This document shows positions 12,037 to 25,323 of a DNA stretch of 64,000 bases, piece after piece. The position numbers and the translations under genes were made by a program. The number at the start of each line of letters is the position of its first letter. Position 1 is the stretch's first letter. The notes under the pieces are model-generated. The model had not been told where the DNA came from. It ran no database searches and saw only the letters and a program-made list of their open reading frames with translations. The stretch is from Phycomyces nitens (Eukaryota; Mucoromycota; Mucoromycetes; Mucorales; Phycomycetaceae): positions 682,001 to 746,000 of the forward strand of contig JAHRBC010000002.1 of the NCBI GenBank assembly GCA_022702545.1, in the 5' to 3' direction.

Positions 12037-12796
12037 AGGAGACAGTCGCAAGTATAGTAGCGTTGAGAAAATTGTCATCTAAATAAAGCCAAATAAAAAG
12101 GAGAATTATAATATGCATATCTACTCAATACCAATAAGGCCATACTACCCACTTTATTATTTTTGGATAATAGCTGGCTAGTATTTGAAATATAGACTTC
12201 AAATCATAGTATTGTTGGCCTATTGACTAATAAGCCAACAAACGACCATTTATCCCCCTTTTTTTTTAAACAAACTGCCCAGACCATTATAATTATCTAC
12301 TCCAAGTATCTGCTACATGATCTCTAACATCATCCATGACAGGTGCTCCTATCAATTGTCATATCCTATACTATCTAAACGGCATACTTCATTGGCACTT
12401 GGCATACGCCTGCTCTGCTGTATTCTACCTTTATTTTTTCTGCAGTGGATCAGACCACTTGCGTGCTCAAAAGGGATGCGATGTGCAATACAAGGATCTA
12501 CTAGGGAAATCTGTACTCCCATTTTACATTTCCCCTTTGTAACCAAATCTTAATCCATGTAAAAAAAAACCGGAAACATTTTTCTTTTCTTTGCATAGAT
12601 CGTTAATTAAGAGAACAGAAAATTATCTCTAATACCATTCACTAAAATGCTTCACCACAACTCCTGAATTTAACCCCAAGCTAACAATCTTTACCCCTAT
12701 TGAATATGTTTCCATAAACTCCTTGTCAACCACAGTTATGTAACAATTAGGTCTCTGTTTTTAATAAAGATACGTTGAATCTATGATATCAAAACA
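12037..12796. other. Intergenic DNA downstream of NCA2
   Basis: No supported gene. A 230-bp patch at 12317-12553 is open in several frames on both strands, which argues against any one of them being coding. Confidence 0.4.
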
Positions 12797-15313
12797 CTAC
12801 AAGAATCCCCAGTAGCGATACATGCGAGCAACTGTCTGGATTTTCTGGGTTCTTGTCAGTTTGGGATCTTCTAAATCACGAAGATCCTGCATAAACAGCT
12901 CACGCATAGAGTTTCTATTGGGAAGACCATGGGCATATGAGCGCAGAAGATGGACTTCACACAGTAATGTTCCTTGACTTTCGCAGCTCAATAAACCATC
13001 GTCACTATCCAGCTTGGAATCGTCTCTTGTTTCCGAAAGAGAGCCAAGGTTCAAAAGACGTTCCACACGTCTACAATTGACCCGTAGGATTCTGTATTAG
13101 CAATCTCCTTTTATCTATATATAGTATAAAGTGTGTAGATCAATGTACCTTAGGGTATCCCTCAGTGGCTGGCCAATCTTCTTTACTCTCTGGCCAGTAC
13201 GACTCTTGTAAACATTATTGATCCAAGAGAACGAGGCCCAGGTCAAGAGCATCGAAGGCGCGACAGCTAAATGGTTTCTAGCCAGTAAGTCTACTATGTA
13301 TTATCGCAATTCAATCTAATCATACCAAGAAAGGCAAAATTCAACTCATTTGACTTTAAAAGCTTATCAAGGGCGGACATGGCAAGATCGACATCAACCT
13401 TTGTTTTTTGGACTTGTATGAGTAGAGTTTGGATAAGATTGCCTGTGTTAAAGTAGCACAATTAGCAACAGAACAACTCAAACAGCGATCGCTTGGTATC
13501 AACAGACAACCTACCAGCAACAGCATTTTTAATTGGGTTCTGTGTGAAGAGGAACACGATATTGAAGAAAAAGGGGGGAGCAGATGTAGAAAATAAATTC
13601 TTGCGTCAGTAATCGCTTCAGAAGTTCAGTAAAGTCATGTCTATTTTTACCTTCATTTCCTGCTCATATGCTTTAAGTATCAAAGACATGTCTCCTTCTT
13701 TGATCTGGGAAGGGAGACGTGCGATATCCACATCTGACATGTGGCAATTATCTTTGGCAAAATTTATAACCATTCTTTCAAGCGACTAGATTCAATATCA
13801 ATCTCTTGGTCCCTAACAAATGGCTAAATTACCAGATAAACTAAACCTTACCTCCAGATCACTTCGTAGCCCCTCTTTGCTCAAAAGAGTGAGGCTTTGG
13901 TCTTTGAGTCGAATGGTATCCCAGACCTTGAGAACAGGTTCCCAGATCCAATGGACAATAAAGTCATGGCCAGTTATAGCAACCTCTTTAGCCCATTGCT
14001 TGATATCTTCCTTTCTCTTGAACACATATTTGATAGCAATATCGCCAGTAAAAAACAGTGCAAGAGTAGGGATCCAGTAGCGGGCAACAAAAGAGAGAGG
14101 TCCATAGGTCTGATAGAGAGAGTCCAAGTTCTGTTCACATTCCTTCCAATTCTTTAGGAACATAGAGAGACGCTTGGCATAATAAGTAGGATCCTTGGTT
14201 TCAGGAGATAATGCCTGGAGGGTTCCTGGGATGCACAGATGGATAGTTTAGCAGACTAAACACTTGTTCATTTTCTCTTACCCATCGATCTCTTGAGATC
14301 CTTGTCTCCCGATGGACCCAGTCCAAGAGGATCGATTTCTTTCATAAACGGTTCCAATACACATCCAATGAGCTCAACACTACGCGACGTTTGATAGCTA
14401 ATCACATTCTCAAAGCTCTGGACCTCACTTCCCTCCCCACCCGTAAACTGGGGTGTCATTTTGATAAGTAAGCCTAGACGGGCAGCCTGTTGAGAGCGAA
14501 AGTATTCAAGATTCTTCTTCTTTTGGCCAATTTCATCACGGATCAATTGGAGAATCAAAGGACGACGCGACATCTCGCTGAGGAATTGGATAGGTGACCG
14601 AACACTTTCCTTTGTCCATGCCTTGGCATGTACAGGGAATAGGCTGGAGAGGATGTGGGTCTGGGAGGATAGGACTGACTTGATTCCAACCTGGCTTGTT
14701 CGCACTTGCTGCAGAGTATTGACAGCCAATTGGCCAATACGAGCAGGGGCGGCTACAGCACAAGTCAATTTTATTCATTGGCGATATTTTTTTTTAAAAA
14801 AAAAGCTATATTAGAATACATACTTTGGAGTGCATAGTATATCTCTTGAAGACTATTTCCATGTATGTCATTCCAATAATGAATAGATTCCGAGAGTGGA
14901 AGGGTAGAGTTTAATACTTTTGAAAACACAAAGGCATAGACAGCCACTGTACATTTGGCTACAAATAGCCATTCAAGTGAAGGATCTGTGGTATTGGTTA
15001 TTGATATATAGCTGTCGAGTGCCTCTTCAACCTGACTAAAGTTTGTCAGGGTAGTTGAAGAGTTTAGATCAAGGGACGGAATTGCATTCGAGAGAAAACG
15101 AAGCTTGTCGCCTTGATCGCGTGCTGTCTGCATGTCAGACACTCTTCCGGGTTCATTTGTTAATAGTTGTGCAGCTTCAAGATTTTGAAAGGCTGCCAAG
15201 AGAGAAGAGTCGAGCTGTTTGACCTTTTCGTCCACATATGTTGTCATGTTTGAAGTAAGAAAAGATATTTGGCATCTTTGGCCTTGGAAGCATAACATAA
15301 TCATTATAGCCAT
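12797..15313 (-). CDS. NCA2: Nuclear control of ATPase protein 2 (NCA2) homologue
   Basis: Eight exons (15313-14824, 14752-14282, 14225-13852, 13785-13651, 13539-13515, 13442-13326, 13266-13149, 13070-12797) splice to 667 residues. Diagnostic NCA2 segments appear in order: [40 protein letters not shown] with [38 protein letters not shown], and a C-terminal RRVERLL...[11 protein letters not shown] stretch ending near ARMYRYWG. A hydrophobic segment [18 protein letters not shown] precedes the core. In yeast Nca2 is a mitochondrial protein needed for normal expression of the ATP6/ATP8 mRNA. The first ATG (15313) was used; a second in-frame ATG 22 codons later is possible. Intron 1 carries a T9A9 palindrome and is longer (71 nt) than most introns here. 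Confidence 0.9.
14787..14804. repeat. T9A9 palindrome inside NCA2 intron 1
   Basis: Nine T then nine A, entirely inside the first NCA2 intron. Without these 18 bp the intron would be 53 nt, close to its neighbours. Confidence 0.9.
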
Positions 15314-16600
15314 AATTCACGTGACTGTGATAGACTTGGCCAAATATTATTGTATTGTTATATATTTTTAATATTATTGTCTAGGGTAATAATAATGATG
15401 GCCAAAACACTTGCAACTAGAACCAAAAGATGGCAAGACTACCAGATTAAAGCGATAAAGTGTGACTGATGGTTAGAATATAATAAGAGAAGCAGGTCAA
15501 TTGCCAAGAATTAGCGTGTCTCTTGGCGTTAGCTTCTTGCGGTGTTAAAGATGAGTTGATATCCGGGTAATATGCTTGATTGAATGATTATCCAAATGGG
15601 ATTTGTGCAAGATTCCATTTTCTCAAAAAATAAATATACTCTATATTTATTATGTGTTTTGTGTGCCCGCCAATAGTGCTCATGGTATACCGAGTGCCAA
15701 GCAGGAAATAAAGTGATCTTCAGGATGCAATTGAATATTGACTTTTAGTTACACAGTGAACACAAGCCATTTAGTCTTGGTATTGGTAATTGATCTCGCC
15801 TTTATATTGCCGTTTAATGCCCGTGTCTAGATAGTCCTGTAGGTTTCATTAGATGTCTATAGGCTAAATAACTTTTATAGCCAGGTAAAAAAATGTCAAG
15901 ATAAGCATTTGGCAAGATGTCAATGAATAAAGAGGGTACAGAACAAGATCAAGTGCATACATGTGTTTCTTAAACCATCAACTCATCTCGTATGTGTAAC
16001 TAATTTGCCAAAAGATATATATACACATATATACATGAATATATATATATACATGAATATTGGGGACCTGGACATTTGCACAGACATGCCAAGCTATCTG
16101 TCACCAGTAGATCCGAGGGTTTATAGCAGTACCTTGGTTGCCTTGGTTACTGGCTCAAGTCACTGTTTGTCCAATTTATTTATTTAATTTATTTTACTTT
16201 AGAATAGAAAATCTTGCACAGAATTTGAAACACAGAACACGAACATCTGTATCACCCAAAAGAATGCGTGTGCTATATGATTCTGGCTTATTGCTGTCGG
16301 AGGGGCAGTATTGTTAAACAGATTAAAGGATCGACGATTACAAGCACTCTAGATTGGCCACCATTTATTTGTTGGCCAAATTTATATGTCGTCACAAAGG
16401 CTTCTTATTAACTAGATCTGCGCCCTTGTTTTATTCTCCTCGTCCTCTCTTGCTTTCTTGGTCTACTTTCTTGTTTCTCTTGGTCCGCCGCTCTTTTACG
16501 CCACCAGAAATAAAGAAAGTCTCTCTTCTAGAACTCCCCCCCCCTCCCCAGACAGCTTCACCAGAAGCAACCTCGTATCTCTTTATATCTACACTTTACA
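15314..16600. other. Divergent intergenic region between NCA2 and VRG4
   Basis: This holds both 5' regions. Upstream of VRG4 a pyrimidine-rich tract (about 16430-16560) leads to the ATG, typical of fungal promoters without a strong TATA. A (TATACA)-like microsatellite lies near 16015-16056. No gene is seen; ORFs at 15963 and 16354 are composition artefacts. Confidence 0.45.
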
Positions 16601-17980
16601 ATGGCGACAAAGCCAGACTACAAAATCATTATCAATGAAGACGACGGCTCATCAGCCTCATCTTCAGCACCACCCCAGACGTCTTCTCTTGTTGCGCCCT
16701 CTATATTCACTCTCTCGCCTGGTGCACGTGCAGCCTTGCCAATCGTCAGCTATTGTTTCGCAAGCATCCTCATGACTGTGACAAACAAGTATGTCCTGAG
16801 CGGCTACGAGTTTAATATGAACTTTCTGCTTCTGACTGTCCAGGTAAACCAAACCATAAATACTTATCTAATTGGTACTAACCACCAGTACAGAACGTCG
16901 TTACCGTGACCCTGCTCCAGAGCTTTAAATTCTTCAATCTAATCAAGTTTCGTGGGTTCGACAGAGGCGAGGCTCGTAAATGGATGCCAATTGCTGCTTC
17001 TCTGGTGGCAATGATCTACACTGGCTCAAAGGCACTTCAGTTCCTCCGAATCCCTATCTACACCATCTTCAAGAACCTGACGATTATTCTAATTGCATAC
17101 GGTGAGGTTATCTGGTTTGGTGGAGCAGTTACTCCTATAATTATGAGCTCATTTGGTCTCATGGTAAGCTTTAAGAACAAACTTGTTGTACATTTGTTTA
17201 CAAATGTTGGTTTACAGATCCTATCCTCAATTATTGCCGGCTGGGCCGACATCTCAGATACTCTATCGGCCATTATCGAATTGGACACAACATTGATTGG
17301 ATATTTCTGGATGGCTGCAAATTGCTTTTCTTCGGCCGCCTTTGTTTTGTACATGCGCAAGAGAATCAAGCTTACCAACTTCAAGGACTTTGATACTGTA
17401 TATTACAACAACCTGCTCTCCATACCTCTTCTTATTGTCCCAAGTTTGATCTTTGAGGATTGGAGCTCCGAGAATTTGGCTAGAAACTTGTAAGTTGACT
17501 TGGTGTCTTGTACAATCGTGCCTAATCGTTTATCTTTCTTTCTTTCTCTTAGTCCAGCTGATGTTCGCGAACAGATGGTGTATGCCATGATATTCTCGGG
17601 CGTCTCAGCCTTTGTCATGTCCTATGCTTCTGCATGGTGTGTACGTACCACTTCATCTACCACATATTCCATGGTTGGTGCCCTGAACAAACTTCCTTTG
17701 GCTGCCTCGGGTATCCTGTTCTTTGGTGACCCGGCTACCTTTGGAAACGTGACGGCCATTATTATCGGTAAGCCCATTTTTTCATGGATCAGACAATGAG
17801 ATAAAGAGGGATCTTGTATGACTGACAAGTGTGGGATTGCTATTAGGGTTTGTGGCTGGTTTGGTGTATTCCTATGGAAAGACGGTAGGAAGCAACAAGC
17901 CAAAAGGGTATCAGCCCCAGAGTATTCCAATGTCTGCCTCTAGCCAGAGTGCAATGGACGCAGCAAAGGCACCTAAATAA
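16601..17980 (+). CDS. VRG4: Golgi GDP-mannose transporter (VRG4/GMT family)
   Basis: Five exons (16601-16843, 16894-17163, 17218-17489, 17553-17767, 17847-17980) encode 377 residues, the usual family length. It is a multi-membrane-span nucleotide-sugar transporter that exchanges cytosolic GDP-mannose for GMP in the Golgi to feed mannosylation. The two family signatures are present: YYNN in [12 protein letters not shown] (about residues 233-236) and GALNKLP (about 304-310), the GDP-mannose binding motif. The N-terminus is a Ser-rich cytosolic tail and the C-terminus is Lys/Ser-rich. Intron 1 has a perfect TACTAAC branch site. The ATG at 16601 follows a long pyrimidine tract. Confidence 0.95.
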
Positions 17981-18020
17981 ACGGTTGGTATTTACTGTGT
18001 ACGATTATGGGATAATGTAT

Positions 18021-18100
18021 TACACACACACACACACGCACACACACACGCACACACTCACACTCACACATACACACACACTCACACACACATACATATA
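18021..18100. repeat. Imperfect (AC)n microsatellite
   Basis: About 80 bp of AC dinucleotides with GC, TC and AT interruptions, followed by a (TA)n stretch, just past the VRG4 stop and probably in its 3' UTR. Confidence 0.9.
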
Positions 18101-19570
18101 TATATACATATATTACCCGCATCGTTATGTTTCTTCTTTTATATATATATTCGAAAAGAATAAAATACATTTGCTTTTATTATCATGGTATAATATTTGG
18201 TATCAAGAAGGGGGGGTCGATTTACCACTGTGTTAAATAGAGCATAAATATGTTGTACAACAGACCTCTTGTGCGCGAATTATTGGCTTGCTTGGTTTTG
18301 TACAAGATTCTCTAGTAACACTAATCTGAATCTCTCTAACAAAGCTGCAGGGTGACCCATCTGTAGACCCATGATAGTTGGCTTTTGGACAGACTAGATA
18401 GTTTGCAGTAAATTTACTGGTGTGATGTTTACAAGAGTACTGGACCATTTACCAAAATGTCCTTGCAGCTCATGTAACACGGATCTAATAAACACGCGAG
18501 AGAAACCCAAGATTTATTCTTTTGAGATATTTCATAGAGAGACAAGTGATATTGGGGTGGAAGTATAGAAAATAATGATGACATCAATAGTAATAGCCAC
18601 TGTCAATGGTTATTATTAAATATTGGCGAGTAATAATGACATTTGTCGATTATATTTATATTTATTTATATATTTGATTCAAACACTCTTTTTTTGATCA
18701 TCTTGTGTAAGAGGACTAGAGACTAGACAGATTGTTTATCTATAATCAAGAGTGTTTGTCAATATGACAAACGCCACAGATCTGGCCCAGGTACAAGGAA
18801 GATAAAGGCTGATATATGAATATAAATCTAAGCCCTGTCATGGTATCTATAAACCAACCATGTAAAGTAAAGGACTAATATATGAGTTTTGCAATTTCTT
18901 ATTCCTGGGCTACCAACCTCTGGTACAAATGAATGATCTTGGGAAACAAGAAAAAGTATGCTCATTTGTGGTTTTATCGAGAGTATACATTGTCATTTGT
19001 TGGCAATTAATGTCATTATATAATGTTCATCAACTGAATCAATGACAAATGTTGTCCCAAAATTAATTGAATTAATGAATTAATGAATTAATGAATTAAT
19101 TAGCAATTAGCCATTGTTCATTTGACATTTACAAGCAATAGACCCAAATGTACGCTTGTATTTTGTGCATCAATCCAGATTCTGAATATCATTACTATTA
19201 TTTTGGAATCTTGTAATTTTTACTTGTCGATGACGAGCTCAATTATTACACCTGCAAGTGTAAAGACCGCCCAAATCGAATAGAGTGTCCGTCGCTATGG
19301 TTTCCCAAGCAAGGAATATATACCTATATTTAACCTATAAAACATTGACACTCCGCCCAGCCATGCATTCCCTTTTATTTTTTATTATTTGGTATTCGGA
19401 CGTCCTTGTTTTATTCTCTTCTTCCTTCTCTTGTTGATCAAAATACAATTGCCAGGCTATAAACCAGACTCAGGCGAACGATTCTTATCAATTGGTAGTT
19501 TATTCGTACCAGAGCCGTGCACATCGACCCAAGCATAATACTGCATCCTGTTGCATACCAGCTCCTTACA
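18101..19570. other. Intergenic region with GAATTAAT octamer repeat
   Basis: No gene is seen. At 19061-19100 the octamer GAATTAAT is repeated about four times. The promoter of the following FUSC-type gene, with a pyrimidine-rich tract near 19380-19435, lies at the right end. Confidence 0.5.
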
Positions 19571-22500
19571 ATGAAGAACAAGGACACTGCATCAGAACGA
19601 CGCAGCTTCCATTTCTCATCTAATGCAAAACAACTACAGCCAATACAAACCATAAAACAGCGGCTGACTGGAATCTGGGCTACCCTAACTTGGCCAGTTG
19701 TAACAAAGGTGCTCAAGGCAGATATCGCAGTCACTATTGCCCTCGGTATGCTCATGGCAAAACCTATCCAGAAATATGCAGACCTTGGGTTTGTGTTGGC
19801 ATCCTATGCAGTCGAGTTTGTTCACCCGGCTAAATCTTATGGAAGCATAAGTGAGGTAAGACATCATTCAAACGATCGTGATTCAGAGATCAGGCTGCTC
19901 AATGGTGTATTTTGGTCTAATCGTCTTCAATACTCTGCTTTGATCTTTCTTGATTTCTTTGGATAACCGACTTGTCCGAATCTCCGTGTTTCGCCTAACA
20001 TCTTTATCCGATTCTGGTGTTACCAAACTGTCAAGAATAGGATATATTCTATGGCTCAATTATGTGCACATTGGCAACAGGCTGGTCATTGCTAGGCACC
20101 TATTCCGCCTCGCTTGTCAGAGATCCAGAGGCAATCATGAGAGCACAGCCACAGGTGTGCGCTATACTGGCCGTTTTTATGATCGTCGGTATCATGGCAC
20201 TCAATTTATTTCGAGTAAAAGTAGATCAGGCTAATTCAGGAGGTAAAGAGATCAAGGTTTTATATGTAAATTCATCAAGCATCAGATCCTAACCTTACCT
20301 TCAAGGCATGTTGTCTGCCACAATTCTCGTCATCTGTCTTGCTTCGGCCGTAAGAGACAAGACCTGGGATTTCCTTGTTCCGGTAAGTTTGCTGGTTCAA
20401 CTGCGCACGGTTGCAGATATTTACATTATTTAGTTGCAAGAACTGTTTTCTATATTTATCGGCCTCTTTGTCTCTTTTGCCGTATCTGTCATATTTTGGC
20501 CCGAGAACAGCATGACCCAGTATGTACAGAAGCTCGTCATATTGCTTGAGACATTCGATGGCGTTGTTCAGCGTCAGTCCAACAGTTTCCTAAAAGCAGA
20601 CGATTCAAAATCCCCAAACAAGGCCGCCAAACAAGGCCCAGAACCACTCACAGCTCTCTACAAGACCATCGATACACAGCTACTGTCGCTCATAAACACA
20701 AAGAGAATAGCCCGGCGCGAGACAACCTATAATTGGATGGCACCAAACGACATTAGTGATCTGACAAAGATTGTCAAGAAACTAAGAGTTCCACTGCAGG
20801 GAATTGGTCTGAGTAAGGCCATGGAAGAGAACATGAAAATGACAGAAACAAAGTGCCAGTCAAGCTCCACCCACGTTTCACGATCCTCGTTGCATTCTTC
20901 TGCTCAGGACAACTTTGAGACACGAAAAAAGAAGTTTATCAGAAGTGCAATCAACAGTGAAACCGACGAATCTGAAAACGACAACCCTTACAAAGACACT
21001 GAGAGTGTCCACTCGCCCGAGTCTGTGATATCTGAAGCAAATGACGATATTGGTACCATAGCAGCCGATGCAGATGGCCAAGAGCTCATTGCAAGCTCAG
21101 AAACAGACACAAGTTCAGATGACGCTGCACGCTCAGATCAGTCAATAGAAACAATCGAGTCCTTGGACCAACAGCCAGTTCAGGTACAAGACGCAGAAAA
21201 GGCCCCAGAAGCTGGTGAGCCAGACAGTCGCAGGGTACCTATACATGTAAAATATCTAGAAAGTGGCCTCTTGTTCCGTTCCAGAAGGAAACAGCCCCAG
21301 GTCGAATTCATCTGGAAAAAGGAATACGACAGCCTTGTGGAGAGCGTAAAGCCCATTTACCTTGAACTCACAAAAGCCTGTGCAATAGCCACAAAGGAAA
21401 CCTCAAAGCGTCTTTTACGTATTCAAAATATCGACCTTCGTTTCCAGGACAAGCCATTCTTTTACAGATATATCCCGAAATACAAAGATATAAATGGCGC
21501 GGATCTTGAGTACGACAGGACAGTTGATCCCTCGGTTGCATTAAGAAAGGCTATTAGACGCTTTGACATTCGCCGTCTAAGTGGCCTAAAGAACTTTTTT
21601 GATGACAAGCAGTGTCCCAGGCGAATTTTGTTCTTGATGCTCTTGTTTCAGTTTCACATACGAAGCTATTCCGAAAAACTATTTACCATTTCATCCCTTG
21701 TCTATGAGATTGATGTGAGACGCGAAAAACGAAGGCTTTGGTTTCCAAAGATATCTCTGCAGAAATGGCTCAAGGGAAAACCGACGTGTGACGAAGACTA
21801 TGAGATGGATGTTCCAGCAGCACTTGCAGACTGTAGCTATCTTGGTCTCCAACGGACTCTTACTCAACAATCTGCCATGATAAACTCTCTTGACCTCGAG
21901 AATGCCACTGTCTACGAAGAGCCGACATCCAGACAGCTTTTCTCTCAGATACGGGGAAACCTATCAAACGGTAAAAAGGAAAGCAGCGTGGCTCTACAGA
22001 GTGTCCAAAAATCAATATGGCAGACACAGATGGAATCTCCAGAGACCTACCACGATCCAGACGTATCTTTCCCAGCCACACGTAGCCAATGGTTCTTTTA
22101 CCGGTTTTACCTGTTCTTTATTAACAATATCTATACAACCGATGCCTTGTACGCATTAAGGGCAGGAATCATTGTCATTCTGTTGACAATTCCTGCCTTT
22201 ATAGAGTCTTCATGCGATTGGTACCTCGATTCAAGAGGTCAATGGTCTGCCGTCGTGGCTGTTATTTGGATGGGCCCATCAGTAGGAAGTAGCTTCTTTG
22301 GGTATGTACAATACGTCTCTTGTTTGCCATTTTACCAATACATATTACAGAACCATGACACGAACGGTTGGTACCTTTATTGGGGCAGTAACGGCCATCA
22401 TTGCCTGGGAGGCCAGCCGAGGATCTATTCCTGGGTTATTGATCCTGACCTTTGTATTCAATCTTCCCTGGTGGTTTCTGTATATAAAAGGCCAGTTTTG

Positions 22501-23526
22501 GAGAGCAACCGGACTTTTTGCTTTGATAACCATATCATTAAGTAAGCCGTAACTTGTTCTTTATTAAGCACAGCTCAATAACCCGCCTTGTTCAACATAG
22601 TCATTGGATACGCCTATACCTATATAGACGTAGAAAATGGTCGTTCAGTGTTTGAGATATCCTATCAGGTAATATAATGACTTGTATTCTGCAGCCATTT
22701 ATACACCAAAATAACACTATAATCATGATTTATAAAAAAATCATTAGAGAACTGTCGCTGTTATTGCCGGTGTCGTTGGTGCCATGTTTGTCAGCATTGT
22801 TCCCTACCCAAGGACCGGTCGTGTTGAACTACGCATACGAGTTGCGGGTACACTGGGTGAAATTGGTGCCCTGTACTCTTCTTTTCTTGCCCTTCTCTTG
22901 AAAAACACACAACATGATCGAAAGATCCAGTCATTGAACCGCAAGATCTTTCGCTCTGTTGCTGCCACGATTCGAAAGCAAATCAAGGGTGAACGGATTC
23001 TGTTGGAGCAGAGTCGGTTTGAGCCCTCACCACGTGGAGTTTTCCAAGAAGAAAAATATGTCCAGATTCTCCAGGTTCTTAACAATATGCTCAATTTGAT
23101 GATTGAGATGGAGAGTTCTTTGGAAAAGATTAATATCCAGTGGCGAATCGAGCTCGTTAAATACACTTGGAAAGAGCGCAAGGATTTGGTAAGAAGACTA
23201 GATACAAAGGGCTTTATTAACCTGGTATTCTATAGATCACTTCCTTTCTTACTGCTATTCATTTGACAGAGAATGCATTGATCAACAAGACGCCTATTCC
23301 GCCTTATATTCTCCGTCCTACAAAGGCCAGACGAAACCTAACCAACAAGGCACGCGAGATACCAGGACTGAAACCCAAACGGCTTCATGACCCAGAATTT
23401 ACCTATTACAGTGCGTACGTGATGAGCTCAGAACAATTTGCAGTTGAACTGGAGCTCTTGGTTGCCACCATTAGAGACCTTGTCGGACCAGATAGCGTGA
23501 GCCTTTGGTTAGACTATAGACATTAG
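19571..23526 (+). CDS. FUSC/ArAE-type integral membrane transporter (Bre4-like)
   Basis: Eight exons (19571-19855, 20041-20242, 20306-20382, 20434-22301, 22351-22541, 22601-22668, 22748-23188, 23272-23526) give 1,128 residues. An N-terminal membrane block (DIAVTIALGMLM, ATGWSLLGTYSASLVRDP, ILAVFMIVGIMAL, ATILVICLAS, FSIFIGLFVSFAVSVIFWP) is followed by a long cytosolic region and a second block (ALRAGIIVILLTIPAFI, VVAVIWMGPSVGSSFFG, TVGTFIGAVTAIIAW, VIAGVVGAMFVSIVPYPRTG). This two-block arrangement matches the fungal fusaric-acid-resistance-like / aromatic acid exporter family that includes yeast Bre4. Between the blocks lies an acidic Ser/Asp/Glu-rich stretch (about residues 325-460) that looks disordered. 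Intron 1 is long (185 nt) and the last acceptor is ambiguous by two bases (CAGAG). The substrate is unknown. Confidence 0.8.
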
Positions 23527-23988
23527 CCCATTCGGCTACTTATTGTAAAATAATACCAAATATTAATATAATAGTAATAATAATAATAGTAATAATAATA
23601 ATAATTAAGTAATAATTGATCATATTTGATGATTATATTATTAGCCATCAATACAATTCACTAGAAATGTTTATCGTTTGTAACATTATTTAGTTTTTTT
23701 TTAAAAAAAACAAAACAAAACGTAAATTTAGCAAGCTTCAAGCGATCTGAGCCAGTTTAATATTAATAGTTCAGTGATTGTGCTATAGTGTAAAGGCTTT
23801 AGTGTAAAGAATAGTTCTATATTGCAACTATTATTTGAGTCTGGAAAGAATAAAAAAAAGAAAAACAGCAAATAAGAAGCAAAAAGAGAATGAAGATAGT
23901 CATTAGGACTGGAATGCAATAAATAAAGCTACCGGTAAATCAGCGATGGACCAGAAAGCTTGACAGTATAAAATAGCAGATGCGCACT
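23527..23988. other. Intergenic DNA between two convergent genes
   Basis: This holds the 3' ends of the FUSC-type and sirtuin genes. It contains a (TAA/TAG)n-like microsatellite at about 23565-23615 and a T9A8 palindrome at 23694-23710 that continues into CAAAACAAAAC. No gene is seen. Confidence 0.6.
23694..23710. repeat. T9A8 palindrome
   Basis: Nine T then eight A between two convergent genes; one of the six tracts of this kind. Confidence 0.9.
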
Positions 23989-25323
23989 CTATTTACATTT
24001 GACACTTGTAATTGCCTTTGAGATTGCAGAGTTGCGCTTGGTGACCCGGTAGCCGGTCAGTTTGGTTTGGGTTTGGGTTTGGGTTGTCGATCGGGTGATC
24101 TTGACTGAAAGCTTTGGCTTCTTGACTGGTCGGGAACGTGTGCGGACTCTCTCCTCCTCCTCCTCCTCCTCCCTTTCTCTATCGATCTCACGGGCTGTGG
24201 CTTCCTTCAGTCGTGACTTTGCTGTAATCATGGCTTGTTCGTCCTCTAGCTTTTCTTGTGTCATCTTGACCCACTCGTCAGTGTCGCCAATGACTTCGTA
24301 ATCAAAGACCGAGTCCCATTCTTTGGTGGCTGGTGTTTTGTTGACAAAAACAACGCGCCCAGTGCGAGTGCTGTGGACCATTCGTGCGGCTTGTTTAATA
24401 AACTTTTTAAGAGCAGGGATCTTGAGGGAGGTGCCCATAACAATCATAAAATCAGGTTTCTTTTTCAGATCGCTGGCCTGCAGACGACCAATTGTCTCCC
24501 CATTGGGGTGTTCTTCGTTGTACAAAACAATGTCTGGCCGAAGAGTACCAGTGGCAAGAGTACGCTTGCCCAAACGGACACGCTCGCTGTCTGCATATTC
24601 GCATTTAGGGCAGGGTGGTGGAGATCCTTCACGGAATTGCTGTTCATAATCCGACGAAAAATTATAAGAGCTCGAGCAGAGAGTGCATTTAACCTTGGCC
24701 ATCGAGCCATGGAGTTGAACAACAGGAAGATCGAGACGTTCTTCGAGGCAGTCGATATTTTGGGTGTAACATCTCATCAATTGTCCTCTTTCTTGTAATT
24801 CTCGAATAAAAGTATGTGTTTCTGTGGGCCGGGCAGTGGAAATCAGCGACTTTAATTCGGCCATAAAGGTATAGAAGCATTTTGTCTGGTTTTCGTCTCT
24901 AAATAGTGTGGCGTCAAATAATTCTTTGCCTCGTAACACTGTCTTTGGGTGCTTCTTCTTCACCAGGTTGTAAAGACCGTCTGATGACCGGAAATCCTTT
25001 TTTGATTTTGAAATATCAATGATAATAGTAATAATATCCGAGAGTTAGGATTTCGCGCGTTAGGGTTTGTTCTGTATCTTTGATACTCAAATGAGTGCAA
25101 ATATAACTTCTTGCATACATATTTATGTATGTATAAGAAAAATAAAATAAAGGAGTGATGGACTAGACAAAAGTAAAACACTTACAGGGATTCCTCCACT
25201 ACAGGATATTCCTGCACCAGTGATGACCAAAACACGTTTGCTCCTGGCAACGCATGCAGCCAAATCAGCCACAAATTGGTCATTTGCTTGGGTCTGTTGC
25301 GAAATAACAATATTCACTTTCAT
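23989..25323 (-). CDS. NAD+-dependent protein deacetylase, Hst3/Hst4-type sirtuin
   Basis: Two exons (25323-25186 and 24996-23989) encode 381 residues. All sirtuin landmarks are visible: GAGISCSGGIPDFRSSDGLY (residues 36-55), the NAD/substrate motif TQNID (about 124-128), catalytic His142 in QLHGS, a zinc site formed by CTLC (150/153) and CPKC (175/178), RPDIVLYNE, and MGTSLKIPALKKF. The match to DGLYNLV plus LFD...FYTFMAELK is typical of the fungal Hst3/Hst4 group, which removes acetyl from histone H3 Lys56. The C-terminal 90 residues are a charged, probably disordered tail (poly-Glu, then basic, then TQTQTQTK). An ATG 19 codons upstream is in frame but encodes a (YI)n artefact of a TA repeat, so the inner ATG was chosen. 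Confidence 0.92.

Noticed and set aside
12317..12553. Overlapping open frames on both strands that might be a small gene
   Set aside because: Three frames are open at once, none has a motif, signal or splice partner, so none is supported.
24058..24086. TTTGGGTTTGGGT run resembling telomere repeat
   Set aside because: It is the reverse strand of in-frame codons for TQTQTQTK in the sirtuin tail, only a few units long and inside coding sequence.
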